Of a stretch of DNA of 64,000 bases, positions 19,948 to 28,238 are shown in pieces. Below the pieces are notes generated by a model. It did no database searches. It was given only the letters and a program-made list of their open reading frames with translations, and was not told the origin of the DNA. This DNA comes from an uncultured Collinsella sp. (GTDB taxonomy: Bacteria; Actinomycetota; Coriobacteriia; Coriobacteriales; Coriobacteriaceae): NCBI GenBank assembly GCA_934654585.1, contig CAKUGF010000006.1:1-64000 (forward strand), in the 5' to 3' direction. The first letter of the stretch is position 1, and each line of letters begins with the position of its first letter. A program made the position numbers and the translations under genes.

Positions 19948-20028
19948 TGAGGTGTCTGTTGAGGCCCGCTCTCTCTGCACGCGCCACACGAGGGATGTAA
20001 GGCGCGTCCCAAAAATCTACCGGGTGGG

Positions 20029-21477
20029 CTAGCGGTGTTCGAGGACCGCGACGGTCTCTGTGTGGTCGGTATGGGGGAACATATCGACCGGCGTGATGCT
20101 GAGTAGGCGGTAGCCGCCATCGAGCAGCTGGCGCAGGTCGCGCTCTTGCGTGACGGGGTTGCAGCTGATGTAGGTGATGCGGCGCGGCTTGAGCGCGCAG
20201 GCGGCCTCGAGGAACTCGGGGGTGGAACCGGCGCGCGGCGGATCGATGGAGAGCACGTCGATCCGCTCGTTGTTGTCGGCGGCGTCGAGGATATAGTCGG
20301 TGGCGTCGTCTGCCATAAACCAAGCGCTGCGGGTAAGTCCGTTGAGCTCGGCATTGCGACGCGCATCGGCGATGCCGGCGGGATTGCGTTCCACGCCGAG
20401 CAGCATAATGCCGGCGCCCTTGTCCTGCGCATTTTTCGCCGCGCACAGGCCGATGGTGCCGCTGCCGCAGTAGGCGTCCATGAGCACGTCCCCCTGCTGC
20501 AGGTCCATGCCGTCAATCGCAAGCCGGTAGAGCAGCTCGGTTTGCTGCGGGTTGGTCTGATAAAACGCAGTGGGGGAGATGTCAAACTCGCAACCGAGCA
20601 GTTTGTCGCGCATGCAATCGGCGCCATAGACGATGCGGGTCTCCTCGCCCAGGATGGCATTGCCGGGACGCCCGTTGATGTTTTGGGCAACGGTGACGAT
20701 ATGCGAATCGAGTGCGGCGATGGCATCGAAGAACTCCTGAGCATGCGGCAGATCGCGCTGGGCCGTCACGACGGTAACCATGATCTGGTCGGAACGCCAG
20801 CCGCAGCGGACAATGGCATAGCGAAGCAAGCCTAGATGCTTGTCCTCATTAAAAGCGGGGATATGCAATCGCTCGGCCTCGCGAGCAATACCGTTGAGAA
20901 TCTGGCGAGCGCCGGGGGCCTCGACGGGACACTCAGGTACCGCAACGATTTTGTGCGTACCGCGCTCAAAGAAACCGCAGCGAACGGCACCCTCCTTGCC
21001 GGGGGCAAAGGGGGTCGCAGCCTTATGACGAAAACCGCGCGGCGCAGGATACTTACCCGGATCGCCCAGGGTAACACCCATACCGCGAATAGGATCGACG
21101 GCGATACCCTCGCGCTCACAAAGCGAGGCAAAAAGCTCCTCCATAGCAGCCTGCTTAGCAGCCAGCTGCTTCTTATAAGGACGATTAAGCGCCGTGCACC
21201 CACCACAAGCCTTCATGATGGAACAAGGCGACTTGGGATCCACAGTTTTACGAGCAGGCTTGGCCGAGTCTTTATAAGAACGCTTAGAGCGAGCTTCGAA
21301 ATCTTTGGTTCCAGCCTGACGAGCACCAGAACGCTTACCCTTTGCCTTGCCCTTGTCAGATTTACCCTTCGCATCCTTAGACGACTTAGATTTCTTAGAA
21401 GATTTCGTCTCCTCCGGCCCCTCAGCCGCCTGGATCAAAGCACGTCGAGCCTTACGCTCAGCACGAGATTCTGCCAT
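20029..21477 (-). CDS. 23S rRNA (uracil-5-)-methyltransferase, RumA/RlmD type
   Basis: A 482-residue SAM-dependent RNA m5U methyltransferase of the TrmA/RlmD/RlmC group. Visible marks are the Cys cluster of an iron-sulfur site (CSIMKACGGC near residues 84-93 and VPECPV), the SAM-site DAYCGSGTIG, LSIDPPRAG, and the catalytic TYISCNP motif. The first 80 residues form a Lys/Ser-rich basic extension (SSKKSKSSKDAKGKSDK and similar) not needed for the core fold, possibly an RNA-binding tail. This 5' part of the gene is AT-richer than the rest. Convergent with the pilus operon. A TACAAT-like box (minus strand) lies at about 21518-21523. Confidence 0.88.
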   Translation of the reverse strand: MAESRAERKARRALIQAAEGPEETKSSKKSKSSKDAKGKSDKGKAKGKRSGARQAGTKDFEARSKRSYKDSAKPARKTVDPKSPCSIMKACGGCTALNRPYKKQLAAKQAAMEELFASLCEREGIAVDPIRGMGVTLGDPGKYPAPRGFRHKAATPFAPGKEGAVRCGFFERGTHKIVAVPECPVEAPGARQILNGIAREAERLHIPAFNEDKHLGLLRYAIVRCGWRSDQIMVTVVTAQRDLPHAQEFFDAIAALDSHIVTVAQNINGRPGNAILGEETRIVYGADCMRDKLLGCEFDISPTAFYQTNPQQTELLYRLAIDGMDLQQGDVLMDAYCGSGTIGLCAAKNAQDKGAGIMLLGVERNPAGIADARRNAELNGLTRSAWFMADDATDYILDAADNNERIDVLSIDPPRAGSTPEFLEAACALKPRRITYISCNPVTQERDLRQLLDGGYRLLSITPVDMFPHTDHTETVAVLEHR

Positions 21478-21583
21478 GAATTAACCCCACTATTAAATAA
21501 AAGAAAAGTCCGAAGCAATTGTACCGTGCATTCAACGTGCCCGTTTGGAGAGGAGGCTATTTAAGGCTCCGAGCACGTTGTCT

Positions 21584-21722
21584 CCCGGCTGGGCGGCACC
21601 CGGCGCGGAGTTTAATTTGTCGCGAGTTCCGCACGAACAGGAGGCCACTTAATGTGGCCTCCGTCGTGAGCAGGACTGTAGAGCAGCAAATTAAACTCCG
21701 CGCCGGGTGCCGCCCAGCCGGG
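21584..21722. repeat. 35-bp perfect inverted repeat with an inner hairpin
   Basis: Bases 21584-21618 and 21688-21722 are perfect reverse complements. The loop holds a second perfect 9-bp hairpin (GGAGGCCAC/GTGGCCTCC, 21640-21662). It lies between two divergent genes, rlmD and the amino-acid importer. Confidence 0.9.
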
Positions 21723-21834
21723 TGCTCCAACCTTGTGCTCCACGCGTGCTCTCCGTCGTGAGCAGGACTGTAGAGCAGCAAATTAAATACCGCGACGGCC
21801 GCCGGCATTCCGGGCGCGCCAACCTTGTGCTCCA
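21659..21834 (+). repeat. 92-bp imperfect tandem duplication
   Basis: Bases 21659-21695 recur exactly at 21751-21787 (37 bp). The following about 50 bp recur with substitutions, ending in CCAACCTTGTGCTCCA in both copies. Confidence 0.85.
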
Positions 21835-21871
21835 TCACGCTAAAGTGTATGATTCTGAACGTTACATGACT

Positions 21872-21891
21872 CACTTTACTTAACTAAAGTG
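21872..21891. promoter_or_regulatory. palindromic operator-like site CACTTTACTTAACTAAAGTG
   Basis: CACTTTA and TAAAGTG flank a six-base centre. It lies 18 bp before the start of the importer gene and downstream of a TATGAT -10 candidate (21848-21853). It matches the sites at 3671-3688 and 55881-55896. Confidence 0.55.
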
Positions 21892-21908
21892 CTATCAAGG
21901 GGGATACC

Positions 21909-22769
21909 ATGAATACCGATATGTCTCGTCGTCAGTTTGTTGGTCTAGCCGGCTCGCTCGCTACGGTGCTCGGCCTTGGCCTGGTCGGTTGCGGCGGTGG
22001 TGCCGACAAGGGCTCCGCAGCTGGTTCTGCCGCAGCCAAGGACGTGAAGGGCGCTGCGGAGTCCAAGAAGCTCGTCGTGGGCTTTGACAAGTCCTATCCT
22101 CCGTATGGTTTTGTGGGCGACGACGGTGAGTACACAGGCTTTGACCTCGACCTTGCTAAGGCCGTTGCCGACAAGCAGGGCTGGGACATTGAGTATGAGG
22201 CCATCGACTGGGATGCCAAGGACACGCTGCTCAACTCGGGCGCCATCAACTGCATCTGGAACGGCTTTACCATGGAGGGTCGCGAGGACGACTACACGTT
22301 CTCCGAGCCGTACATGCTCAACGAGCAGGTGCTGGTGGTCAAGAAGGACGCGGGCATCAAGAGCTGGGACGATCTTGCGGGTAAGACGGTGATCACCCAG
22401 ACCGACTCCGCTGCGCAGGACGTGCTCGAGGGCGATCAGAAGGATCTGGCAGCGACGTTTGCCACGCTCGATACCATCGGCGAGTACAACACAGCCTTTA
22501 TGCAGCTCGAGAGCGGTGCGGTCGATGCCGTTGCCTGCGACCTTTCGATCGCTCAGTATCAGCTTGCCGCCAAGCCCGATGCCTATACGCAGCTTGATGA
22601 GCCGCTGTCCAGCGAGCACTACGCCGTTGGCTTTAAGAAGGGCGACACCAAGTCTGCCGATGCCGTGACCGAGTCGCTCAAGGCGCTCTACGAGGACGGC
22701 ACGGTCAAGGACCTGTGCGACAAGTATGCGGATTACGGTCTTTCCTTCGACAACTGGGTGCTCAAATAG
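21909..22769 (+). CDS. polar amino-acid ABC transporter substrate-binding lipoprotein
   Basis: A 286-residue solute-binding protein of family 3, anchored outside the membrane by lipid. A twin-arginine-like MSRRQFVGL precedes a hydrophobic stretch and the lipobox GLVGCGGG near residue 23. The mature part opens with KLVVGFDKSYPPYGF, and the family signature GFDLDLAKAVADKQG follows at about residue 78. Typical ligands are glutamine, cystine or other polar amino acids; the exact ligand cannot be read. AAGGGGGAT precedes ATG 21909. It is followed by permease and ATPase genes, completing one importer. Confidence 0.9.
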   Translation: MNTDMSRRQFVGLAGSLATVLGLGLVGCGGGADKGSAAGSAAAKDVKGAAESKKLVVGFDKSYPPYGFVGDDGEYTGFDLDLAKAVADKQGWDIEYEAIDWDAKDTLLNSGAINCIWNGFTMEGREDDYTFSEPYMLNEQVLVVKKDAGIKSWDDLAGKTVITQTDSAAQDVLEGDQKDLAATFATLDTIGEYNTAFMQLESGAVDAVACDLSIAQYQLAAKPDAYTQLDEPLSSEHYAVGFKKGDTKSADAVTESLKALYEDGTVKDLCDKYADYGLSFDNWVLK

Positions 22770-22873
22770 CGGCTTTCCCAGGCACCCGATTTTGCCGTTC
22801 AAACCGTCGCTTGCGTACATTTAGTACGCGACGCTCCTCTTTCACGGCAAACTCGGGCACCTGGAAAACCCGC
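22769..22873. repeat. long intergenic hairpin between importer genes
   Basis: Thirty-base arms (22769-22798 and 22844-22873) pair with about five mismatches or G-T pairs. They enclose a second stem GCGTAC/GTACGC with CGTCGC/GACG. The hairpin begins at the stop codon of the binding-protein gene. Confidence 0.75.
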
Positions 22874-22880
22874 TTTAGCA

Positions 22881-23573
22881 TTGGGTTCGCTGTTCCGTTA
22901 CTGTGAAAGAGAGCTTGGGTTGTCTATTCAGGTCATGATGCAGATGCTTGGCCAGGGTTTCTTGGTCAGCTTGCAGCTGTTTGTGCTGACGCTGCTCGGG
23001 TCGATTCCGCTGGGAATCCCTGTGGCGTTTATGCGCATGAGCAAAATTGCGCCGCTTCGCTGGATTGCGCGCATCTATATCTCGGTCATGCGCGGCACAC
23101 CGCTCATGCTGCAGATGTTTGCCATCTACTTTGCCCCGTACTACGTGTTTGGCATTTCGCTCACGCCCGATTCCAAGTGGACGGCGTGCGTCGTGGCGTT
23201 CATCATCAACTATGCCGGTTATTTTGCCGAGATCTATCGCTCGGGCCTGCAGTCCATTCCGCGTGGTCAATACGAGGCCGCCGAGGTGCTGGGCTATTCG
23301 CGCATGCAGACATTTCTGTACATCGTGATGCCGCAGGTCGCCAAGCGCATTTTGCCGGCGATGGGCAACGAGATCATCACGCTGGTCAAGGATACGTCGC
23401 TGGCGTTTGTCATCGGCGTGGGCGAGATGTTCTCGACGGCCAAGGCGCTGGTCGCCTCGCAGGTGAGCATGGTGCCGTTTGCGATTGCGGCGCTCATCTA
23501 CTGGGTCTTTAACTTCGTGGTCGAGATGCTGCTGGGCGCTGCCGAGAAACGACTCGACTATTACCACGACTAG
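22881..23573 (+). CDS. polar amino-acid ABC transporter permease
   Basis: A permease of the HisM/GlnP type, up to 230 residues, with about five membrane segments. The ABC-contact (EAA) loop reads YEAAEVLGYSRMQTFLYIVMPQ near residues 133-155. The segment ISVMRGTPLMLQMF is the family N-terminal signature. The longest frame starts at TTG 22881, inside the end of a hairpin repeat. A more likely start is TTG 22920 or ATG 22935, because GAAAGAGAG lies at 22904-22912. It presumably forms a dimer with the ATPase encoded 38 bp downstream. Confidence 0.88.
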   Translation: MGSLFRYCERELGLSIQVMMQMLGQGFLVSLQLFVLTLLGSIPLGIPVAFMRMSKIAPLRWIARIYISVMRGTPLMLQMFAIYFAPYYVFGISLTPDSKWTACVVAFIINYAGYFAEIYRSGLQSIPRGQYEAAEVLGYSRMQTFLYIVMPQVAKRILPAMGNEIITLVKDTSLAFVIGVGEMFSTAKALVASQVSMVPFAIAALIYWVFNFVVEMLLGAAEKRLDYYHD

Positions 23574-23611
23574 CCTGTCCCGTTGTGCTTTTCAAACACA
23601 TGGAGGTTCCC

Positions 23612-24376
23612 GTGTCCGGAACGGTAATGGAAATAACGAATGCGCGTAAAGCGTTTGGCGGCAATGAGGTGCTTAAGGATATCTCGCTGGAGGTAAAGCG
23701 CGGCGAAGTCGTGGCGATTATCGGGCCTTCGGGCGGCGGTAAGTCTACGCTGCTGCGCTGCGCCACGTTGCTCGAGACGCTCGATGGCGGCTCGCTCTCG
23801 TTTGGCGACTTGGCGGTCGCGACGGACGCGGGCTCGGGCGCGGTCTATGCGAAGGGCGATGTGCCCAAGCAGGCGCGCTCGCGATTTGGTCTGGTGTTCC
23901 AGAACTACAATCTGTTCCCGCACTACACCGTGATGAAAAATATTACCGATGCACCGATCCGCGTGCTCAAACGCTCGCGCGAGCAAACGGAGGCCCGCGC
24001 GCACGAGCTGATTGCGCAGATGGGGCTTACGGGCAATGAGAACAAGGTGCCCTGCGAGCTTTCGGGCGGTCAGCAGCAGCGCGTGAGTATTGCCCGCGCC
24101 CTGGCGCTCGACCCGGAAATCTTGTTCTTTGACGAGCCGACCTCGGCGCTCGATCCCGAGCTGACGGCCGAGGTGCTGCGTGTCATCAAGGATCTGGCCG
24201 CGCAGGATATGACGATGGTGATCGTGACGCACGCGATGCAGTTCGCCCGCGACGTTGCCGACCGCGTGGTCTTTATGGATGGCGGCCGCATTGTCGAGGA
24301 AGGCCCTGCCGAGCAGGTGATCGACCGTCCGCGCGAGCAACGTACGCGCGAGTTCTTGAGCCGTATCGAGGGATAG
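23612..24376 (+). CDS. polar amino-acid ABC transporter ATP-binding protein
   Basis: A 254-residue ATPase of the GlnQ/HisP group that powers uptake. Walker A GPSGGGKST, the Q-loop VFQNYNLFPHYTV, signature LSGGQQQRVSIARAL, Walker B ILFFDEPTSALD and the switch His in VIVTHAMQF are all present. GTG 23612 is chosen because GGAGGT lies just upstream. ATG 23600 and GTG 23585 are possible but lack such a site. It completes the binding protein-permease-ATPase unit and is followed by a strong terminator. Confidence 0.92.
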   Translation: MSGTVMEITNARKAFGGNEVLKDISLEVKRGEVVAIIGPSGGGKSTLLRCATLLETLDGGSLSFGDLAVATDAGSGAVYAKGDVPKQARSRFGLVFQNYNLFPHYTVMKNITDAPIRVLKRSREQTEARAHELIAQMGLTGNENKVPCELSGGQQQRVSIARALALDPEILFFDEPTSALDPELTAEVLRVIKDLAAQDMTMVIVTHAMQFARDVADRVVFMDGGRIVEEGPAEQVIDRPREQRTREFLSRIEG

Positions 24377-24397
24377 GCTCAGGTATTAATTGAGGCG

Positions 24398-24436
24398 AAA
24401 CCGCCGCAGGCCTTTTGGTCTGCGGCGGTTTTTATT
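24398..24436 (+). terminator. rho-independent terminator of the importer operon
   Basis: Arms AAACCGCCGCAG / CTGCGGCGGTTT, a ten-base loop and TTTATT. Confidence 0.88.
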
Positions 24437-24673
24437 CGCATCGGTGGGGCCCAACAATCGCCTTCCATGCCCGCTTTCTCCTCTCGCCGCTCGTATCCAT
24501 ACGCGTGCCGAAAGGTGTGCATGGACAGGCGGCTGCAAGGGTAGGGTGGTGGCATAGGACATTTGGAGGGTGAGTCGGCTCGGTTGCCGGCCATGCTGCT
24601 CCCGGGACGGCACCGACCGCGAACTCTCCCCGTTGGCGTCGCGCATCGCGCGCGACCCTGCAAGGAGGTCATC

Positions 24674-26749
24674 ATGGGTGCTCCCAAGACCGGCAACGTA
24701 AGGAACGTGGTGCTCGTAGGCCAAGGCGGGGTGGGCAAGACTTCACTCGCCGAAGCCATGCTCCACCTTTCCGGCAAGACCGCCCGCCTGGGCGGCCACG
24801 ACGGCACCAAGCCCACGCTTGACTATGACCCCGAAGAGGTCAAGCGTGCATTCTCCATCTCGACGACCATTGCGCCGATTGATTGGAAGGGCGCCCGCAT
24901 CAACGTGCTCGATGCCCCGTGCTACCCCGATTTTATCGGCGACGCCTTTGCCGCGATGAGCGTCTGCGAGACGGCGCTGTTTGTGGTCGACGCCGAGGCC
25001 GGCCCGCAGCCGACGACGGTCAAGCTTTGGTATGCGGCCGAGGACCTGCGCCTGGCGCGCGCGGTGTTCGTGAACCGCCTGTCGCGCCCCGAGGCCAGTT
25101 TTGCGACCACCATGGAGCTGCTGCAGGAGCGCTTTGGTACGCGTCTGGGCGCCGTAACTCTTCCCTGGGGCGAGGGCGAGGGCTTTGACGGCATCATCGA
25201 CCTGGTGCGCATGAAGGCGCGCCACTGCAACGGCGCCGAGGCCGTTGAGTCGGAGATTCCCGAGGAGTATCGTGCCCAGGCCGAGGAGGCCCACGATCAT
25301 CTGTGTGAGCTGGTGGCCGAGGCCGACGACGAGCTGATGATGAAGTACCTGGAAGGCGAGGAGACGCTGACGCAGGAGGAGCTTGAGGGCCTGTTGTCCA
25401 AGGCAATCGCCGAGCGCATCTTTGTGCCGGTCTTTGCGGGCGATTGCATTAAGGAACAGGGCGTCAACTCGCTGATGGACGACATCGCTACGTACTTCCC
25501 GGCGCCGACCGACTATGGCGAGATGCCGCTCATCGACGGCGATTCGCTCAAGATCTCGAGCGACGACGACCGCCCGGTGGCATTTGTGTTTAAGACGCTG
25601 GCCGACCCGCAGCAGGGTCGTATTAGCTTTATCAAGGTGTTGACGGGCACGCTTGAGCCGGGTTTTGAACTGATTAACGCTCGCACGCGCAAGAGTGATC
25701 GTCTGGCTCACCTGTATGTGATGTGCGGCCGCGACATGACCGAGGTCGGTCACGCCTACGCCGGCGATATCATCGTGGCGCCCAAACTGGCGGCCGAGAC
25801 GGGCGATACGCTCTCCATTACCGGTAAGGTCGAGGCAGCGGCGTTCAAGTTCCCCAACTCGCAATACCGCATCGCCATCGAGGCCGAGAACCGCGGCGAC
25901 GAGGAGAAGCTCTACACGTTTATCGAGAAGGCCTGCAAGGCCGATCCGACCATGAGCATCGACCGCGACGAGGAGACGGGCCAGACCATCATTTCCGCAG
26001 TAGGCGAGGCGCAGGTTTCGGTGCTACTCAACCGCCTGGAGGACCGCACCAAGGTTGCGGCAAAGAGTGTGCCGATCCGTATTCCGTATCGCGAGACCAT
26101 TCGCCGCACGGCGAGCGCCCAGGGCCGCCACAAGAAGCAGACCGGTGGCGCCGGCCAGTACGGCGACTGCTGGCTGCGCGTGGAGCCGCTCATTGGGCCC
26201 GACGGCACGAGCGACGGCTATGAGTTTGTTGACGAGGTCGTGGGCGGACGCATTCCGCGTTCGCTCATCCCCGCTGTGGACAAGGGCGTGCAGGAGACCA
26301 TGAAGGACGGCATTATCGCCGGCTATCCGCTCACGGGCATTCGCGTCGCGGTGTACGACGGCTCGTATCACAGCGTTGACTCCAACGAGATGGCGTTCCG
26401 CGCGGCGGCTCGCATTGGCCTGCGCAAGGCGTGCGCCGATGCCGACCCGGTGGTGCTAGAGCCCATCGAGGAGATTACCGTGACCATTCCCGAGAGCTAC
26501 GCCGGCGCCGTGATGGGCGACATCTCGGCCTCGCGCGGTCGCGTGACGGGCATGGAGACCGATGAGCGCGGCGACACCGTGGTCATCGCCCAGGCCCCGC
26601 TCGCCGAGCTGACGGATTACTCGACGCGTCTGCGCTCCATAACGCGCGGTACGGGCGACTTTACCATGAAGCCCGCTGGCTACGAGCAGGTGCCCTACGA
26701 CGTTCAGGCAAAGCTGGTCGAGCGCTATGAGGAGGGCCGCGCTAAGTAG
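24674..26749 (+). CDS. elongation factor G-like protein with divergent GTPase motifs
   Basis: A 691-residue translational-GTPase-like protein of the EF-G2/TetM-like group. Domain order matches EF-G: G domain (1-270), a domain II with FKTLADPQQGRISFIKVLTG, then domains III-V including HKKQTGGAGQYGDCW. G1 is intact (GQGGVGKTS). G3 reads DAPCYPDF rather than DTPGxxDF, and G4 reads NRLSRP rather than NKxD. The G2/switch region is also unlike canonical EF-G. Nucleotide specificity or hydrolysis may therefore be altered. AAGGAGGT precedes ATG 24674. Its role is unknown; a ribosome-linked or stress role is possible. A 5' leader of at least 100 bases holds no recognised RNA motif. Confidence 0.85.
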   Translation: MGAPKTGNVRNVVLVGQGGVGKTSLAEAMLHLSGKTARLGGHDGTKPTLDYDPEEVKRAFSISTTIAPIDWKGARINVLDAPCYPDFIGDAFAAMSVCETALFVVDAEAGPQPTTVKLWYAAEDLRLARAVFVNRLSRPEASFATTMELLQERFGTRLGAVTLPWGEGEGFDGIIDLVRMKARHCNGAEAVESEIPEEYRAQAEEAHDHLCELVAEADDELMMKYLEGEETLTQEELEGLLSKAIAERIFVPVFAGDCIKEQGVNSLMDDIATYFPAPTDYGEMPLIDGDSLKISSDDDRPVAFVFKTLADPQQGRISFIKVLTGTLEPGFELINARTRKSDRLAHLYVMCGRDMTEVGHAYAGDIIVAPKLAAETGDTLSITGKVEAAAFKFPNSQYRIAIEAENRGDEEKLYTFIEKACKADPTMSIDRDEETGQTIISAVGEAQVSVLLNRLEDRTKVAAKSVPIRIPYRETIRRTASAQGRHKKQTGGAGQYGDCWLRVEPLIGPDGTSDGYEFVDEVVGGRIPRSLIPAVDKGVQETMKDGIIAGYPLTGIRVAVYDGSYHSVDSNEMAFRAAARIGLRKACADADPVVLEPIEEITVTIPESYAGAVMGDISASRGRVTGMETDERGDTVVIAQAPLAELTDYSTRLRSITRGTGDFTMKPAGYEQVPYDVQAKLVERYEEGRAK

Positions 26750-26783
26750 CGTGTGGTTCTGCGTATAACATGTCCGCTGGTAG

Positions 26784-26820
26784 AAAGACCGCCCCGGCTA
26801 TGTGCTGAGGCGGTCTTTTG
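26784..26820 (+). terminator. rho-independent terminator after the EF-G-like gene
   Basis: Arms AAAGACCGCC / GGCGGTCTTT and a T run. Confidence 0.82.
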
Positions 26821-26886
26821 ATCTGCAAGCGACGGAAGGATTGCGGATTATTTTTGGCTTTGGGATGATGCGCGGCGTGGTCGGCT

Positions 26887-27867
26887 CTAGTCTCCGGATG
26901 CCTGGTTGCGGCCGGTCGCGTAGTCGATCTGCACGTGCGGCTGCACGTTGTAGCAGTACACATGGAAGCACAGCGTCTTACCGTGGTCCTCGACCGACTG
27001 CGCCTCTAGACGAACGCCGCGGCAGACAAGCTCCTCCTCGTTGTACATGGGCGTAACGCGGTAGAGCACATGGTTGCCCGTGTCGCGGATATAGTCGAGG
27101 ATCTGTTCCTCAAAAGGCAACATGCCCGTCTCGTTGAGATAGCGCGTACCGGTGAGGAGATTCTTGCGGTTGGCGTTTTCGCCGCAGAGTGACCAGGCGA
27201 TAAGGTGGCAGCGGTTGTAGAGGCTCTGGCCGGGGATGAAGTCGTAGCGCTGCTGGTGCCAGCCGGTGGGGTGGATGCGCGAGATGTCGCCACGCTTGCC
27301 TTGGCCGAGTGATTCGGGGCCCACGCAGGCGAGCACCTTGCGGGTGCGGCCCAGGCTGTCGAGCTTGGAGAATTTCTTAAAACAGCCTTCTTCGGTAGCT
27401 CGTTCGTACTCGTCGAGCGTGAACGACGGCGTGCCCAGCGGATGCGTGCTATCGGCGCGAAGAGTGACGTAGGGGTTGCCGGTGTAGTCGGGAATGCTGC
27501 TGAGATATACGCCGCGGGCGCGATCGAGGTCGGGGTTTTCGACCTCGTCGATGGGGGTGGCGGTGCTATCTGAGGCAGTGTTGTCGGTGTCGGTTGCGGT
27601 GGCCTCAGGGTCATCGCCGGTGTCCTCGCCGCCATCGGAGTCCGCGGAACTCGCCGTTCCCGATTCGAGCCGGGCGACCAGGTCGGCCTCGTCTTCGGTG
27701 CGGCTAGGGCTTTCATTTTGCTTTTCGGCCAGAGCCGCCGCCTGCTCGTCACTTTGCGGTGATAGCAGTTTGGGTGCGCCGTCGAGCGATCCCGTAAACA
27801 GCGCAAACCCCAGCACCACGGCGGTGCCGATGGAAAGTACTTGCTTGTAGACGGACTTGCGCGACAT
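26887..27867 (-). CDS. secreted DNA/RNA non-specific endonuclease
   Basis: A 326-residue exported protein. An N-terminal hydrophobic signal/anchor (about 11-28) leads into an acidic, Asp/Glu/Thr-rich linker (about 40-110), then a His-metal nuclease domain. The active-site stretch is YNRCHLIAWSLCGENANRKN near residue 215, similar to the DRGH region of the EndA/NucA family, with ENANRKNLLTGTRYLNETGM downstream. Likely tasks are nutrient scavenging from extracellular DNA or DNA processing at the cell surface. It stands alone on the minus strand. Confidence 0.85.
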   Translation of the reverse strand: MSRKSVYKQVLSIGTAVVLGFALFTGSLDGAPKLLSPQSDEQAAALAEKQNESPSRTEDEADLVARLESGTASSADSDGGEDTGDDPEATATDTDNTASDSTATPIDEVENPDLDRARGVYLSSIPDYTGNPYVTLRADSTHPLGTPSFTLDEYERATEEGCFKKFSKLDSLGRTRKVLACVGPESLGQGKRGDISRIHPTGWHQQRYDFIPGQSLYNRCHLIAWSLCGENANRKNLLTGTRYLNETGMLPFEEQILDYIRDTGNHVLYRVTPMYNEEELVCRGVRLEAQSVEDHGKTLCFHVYCYNVQPHVQIDYATGRNQASGD

Positions 27868-27951
27868 GGGGGCTCCTGGCTAAACGGTTGGGAATTTACC
27901 AGTCTAGCAGGTACCGCCGAGGGTCGTTCTATCGAACAAATACTTAAGATT

Positions 27952-28049
27952 TGGGACAAACACTGATTACTTTGTCCCACACAAACTTGCGGTGGAATAG
28001 TTCCTGTTTTGGCCTCAAAAGCCGGCAAACAGGAACTATTTCACCGCAA
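27952..28049. repeat. two neighbouring hairpins: TGGGACAAA/TTTGTCCCA and a 23-bp arm pair
   Basis: 27952-27960 and 27971-27979 are perfect complements. 27987-28009 and 28027-28049 form a 23-bp stem with one mismatch and contain TAGTTCCTG/CAGGAACTA. They lie between the nuclease gene and LarE. Confidence 0.75.
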
Positions 28050-28098
28050 CTTAGGTCAGCGACAATTGGCGTAGTTCAGGTTGAGCATAAGTGAGCGA

Positions 28099-28198
28099 GC
28101 AGGTTCCGGGTGCGCCAAGGTGACGTGAAACAAGCGGGCGCTGACCTTTTGGTCGCGCCCGTGAAGTTGAGCGTCAGATTGCCGTGCCCGGGGCCTGC
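28099..28198 (-). repeat. 100-bp hairpin element, copy E1
   Basis: Read on the minus strand this 100-bp unit closely resembles 33682-33781. Both fold end to end, with a central stem GGGCGC/GCGCCC and outer arms that differ between copies but still pair within each copy. Confidence 0.8.
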
Positions 28199-28211
28199 GC
28201 AGCACCAAACA

Positions 28212-28238
28212 GTTACGCCGTTTGTAAAACGGCGTAAC
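28212..28238 (-). terminator. hairpin terminator of larE
   Basis: GTTACGCCGTTT / AAACGGCGTAAC lies directly after the larE stop codon on the minus strand. The following T run is weak. Confidence 0.6.

Noticed and set aside
17463..20744. A minus-strand open frame of 1093 codons across the end of the adhesin
   Set aside because: It is the antisense of strongly coding repeats and rlmD sequence in another frame. No signal, domain or ribosome-binding site supports it.
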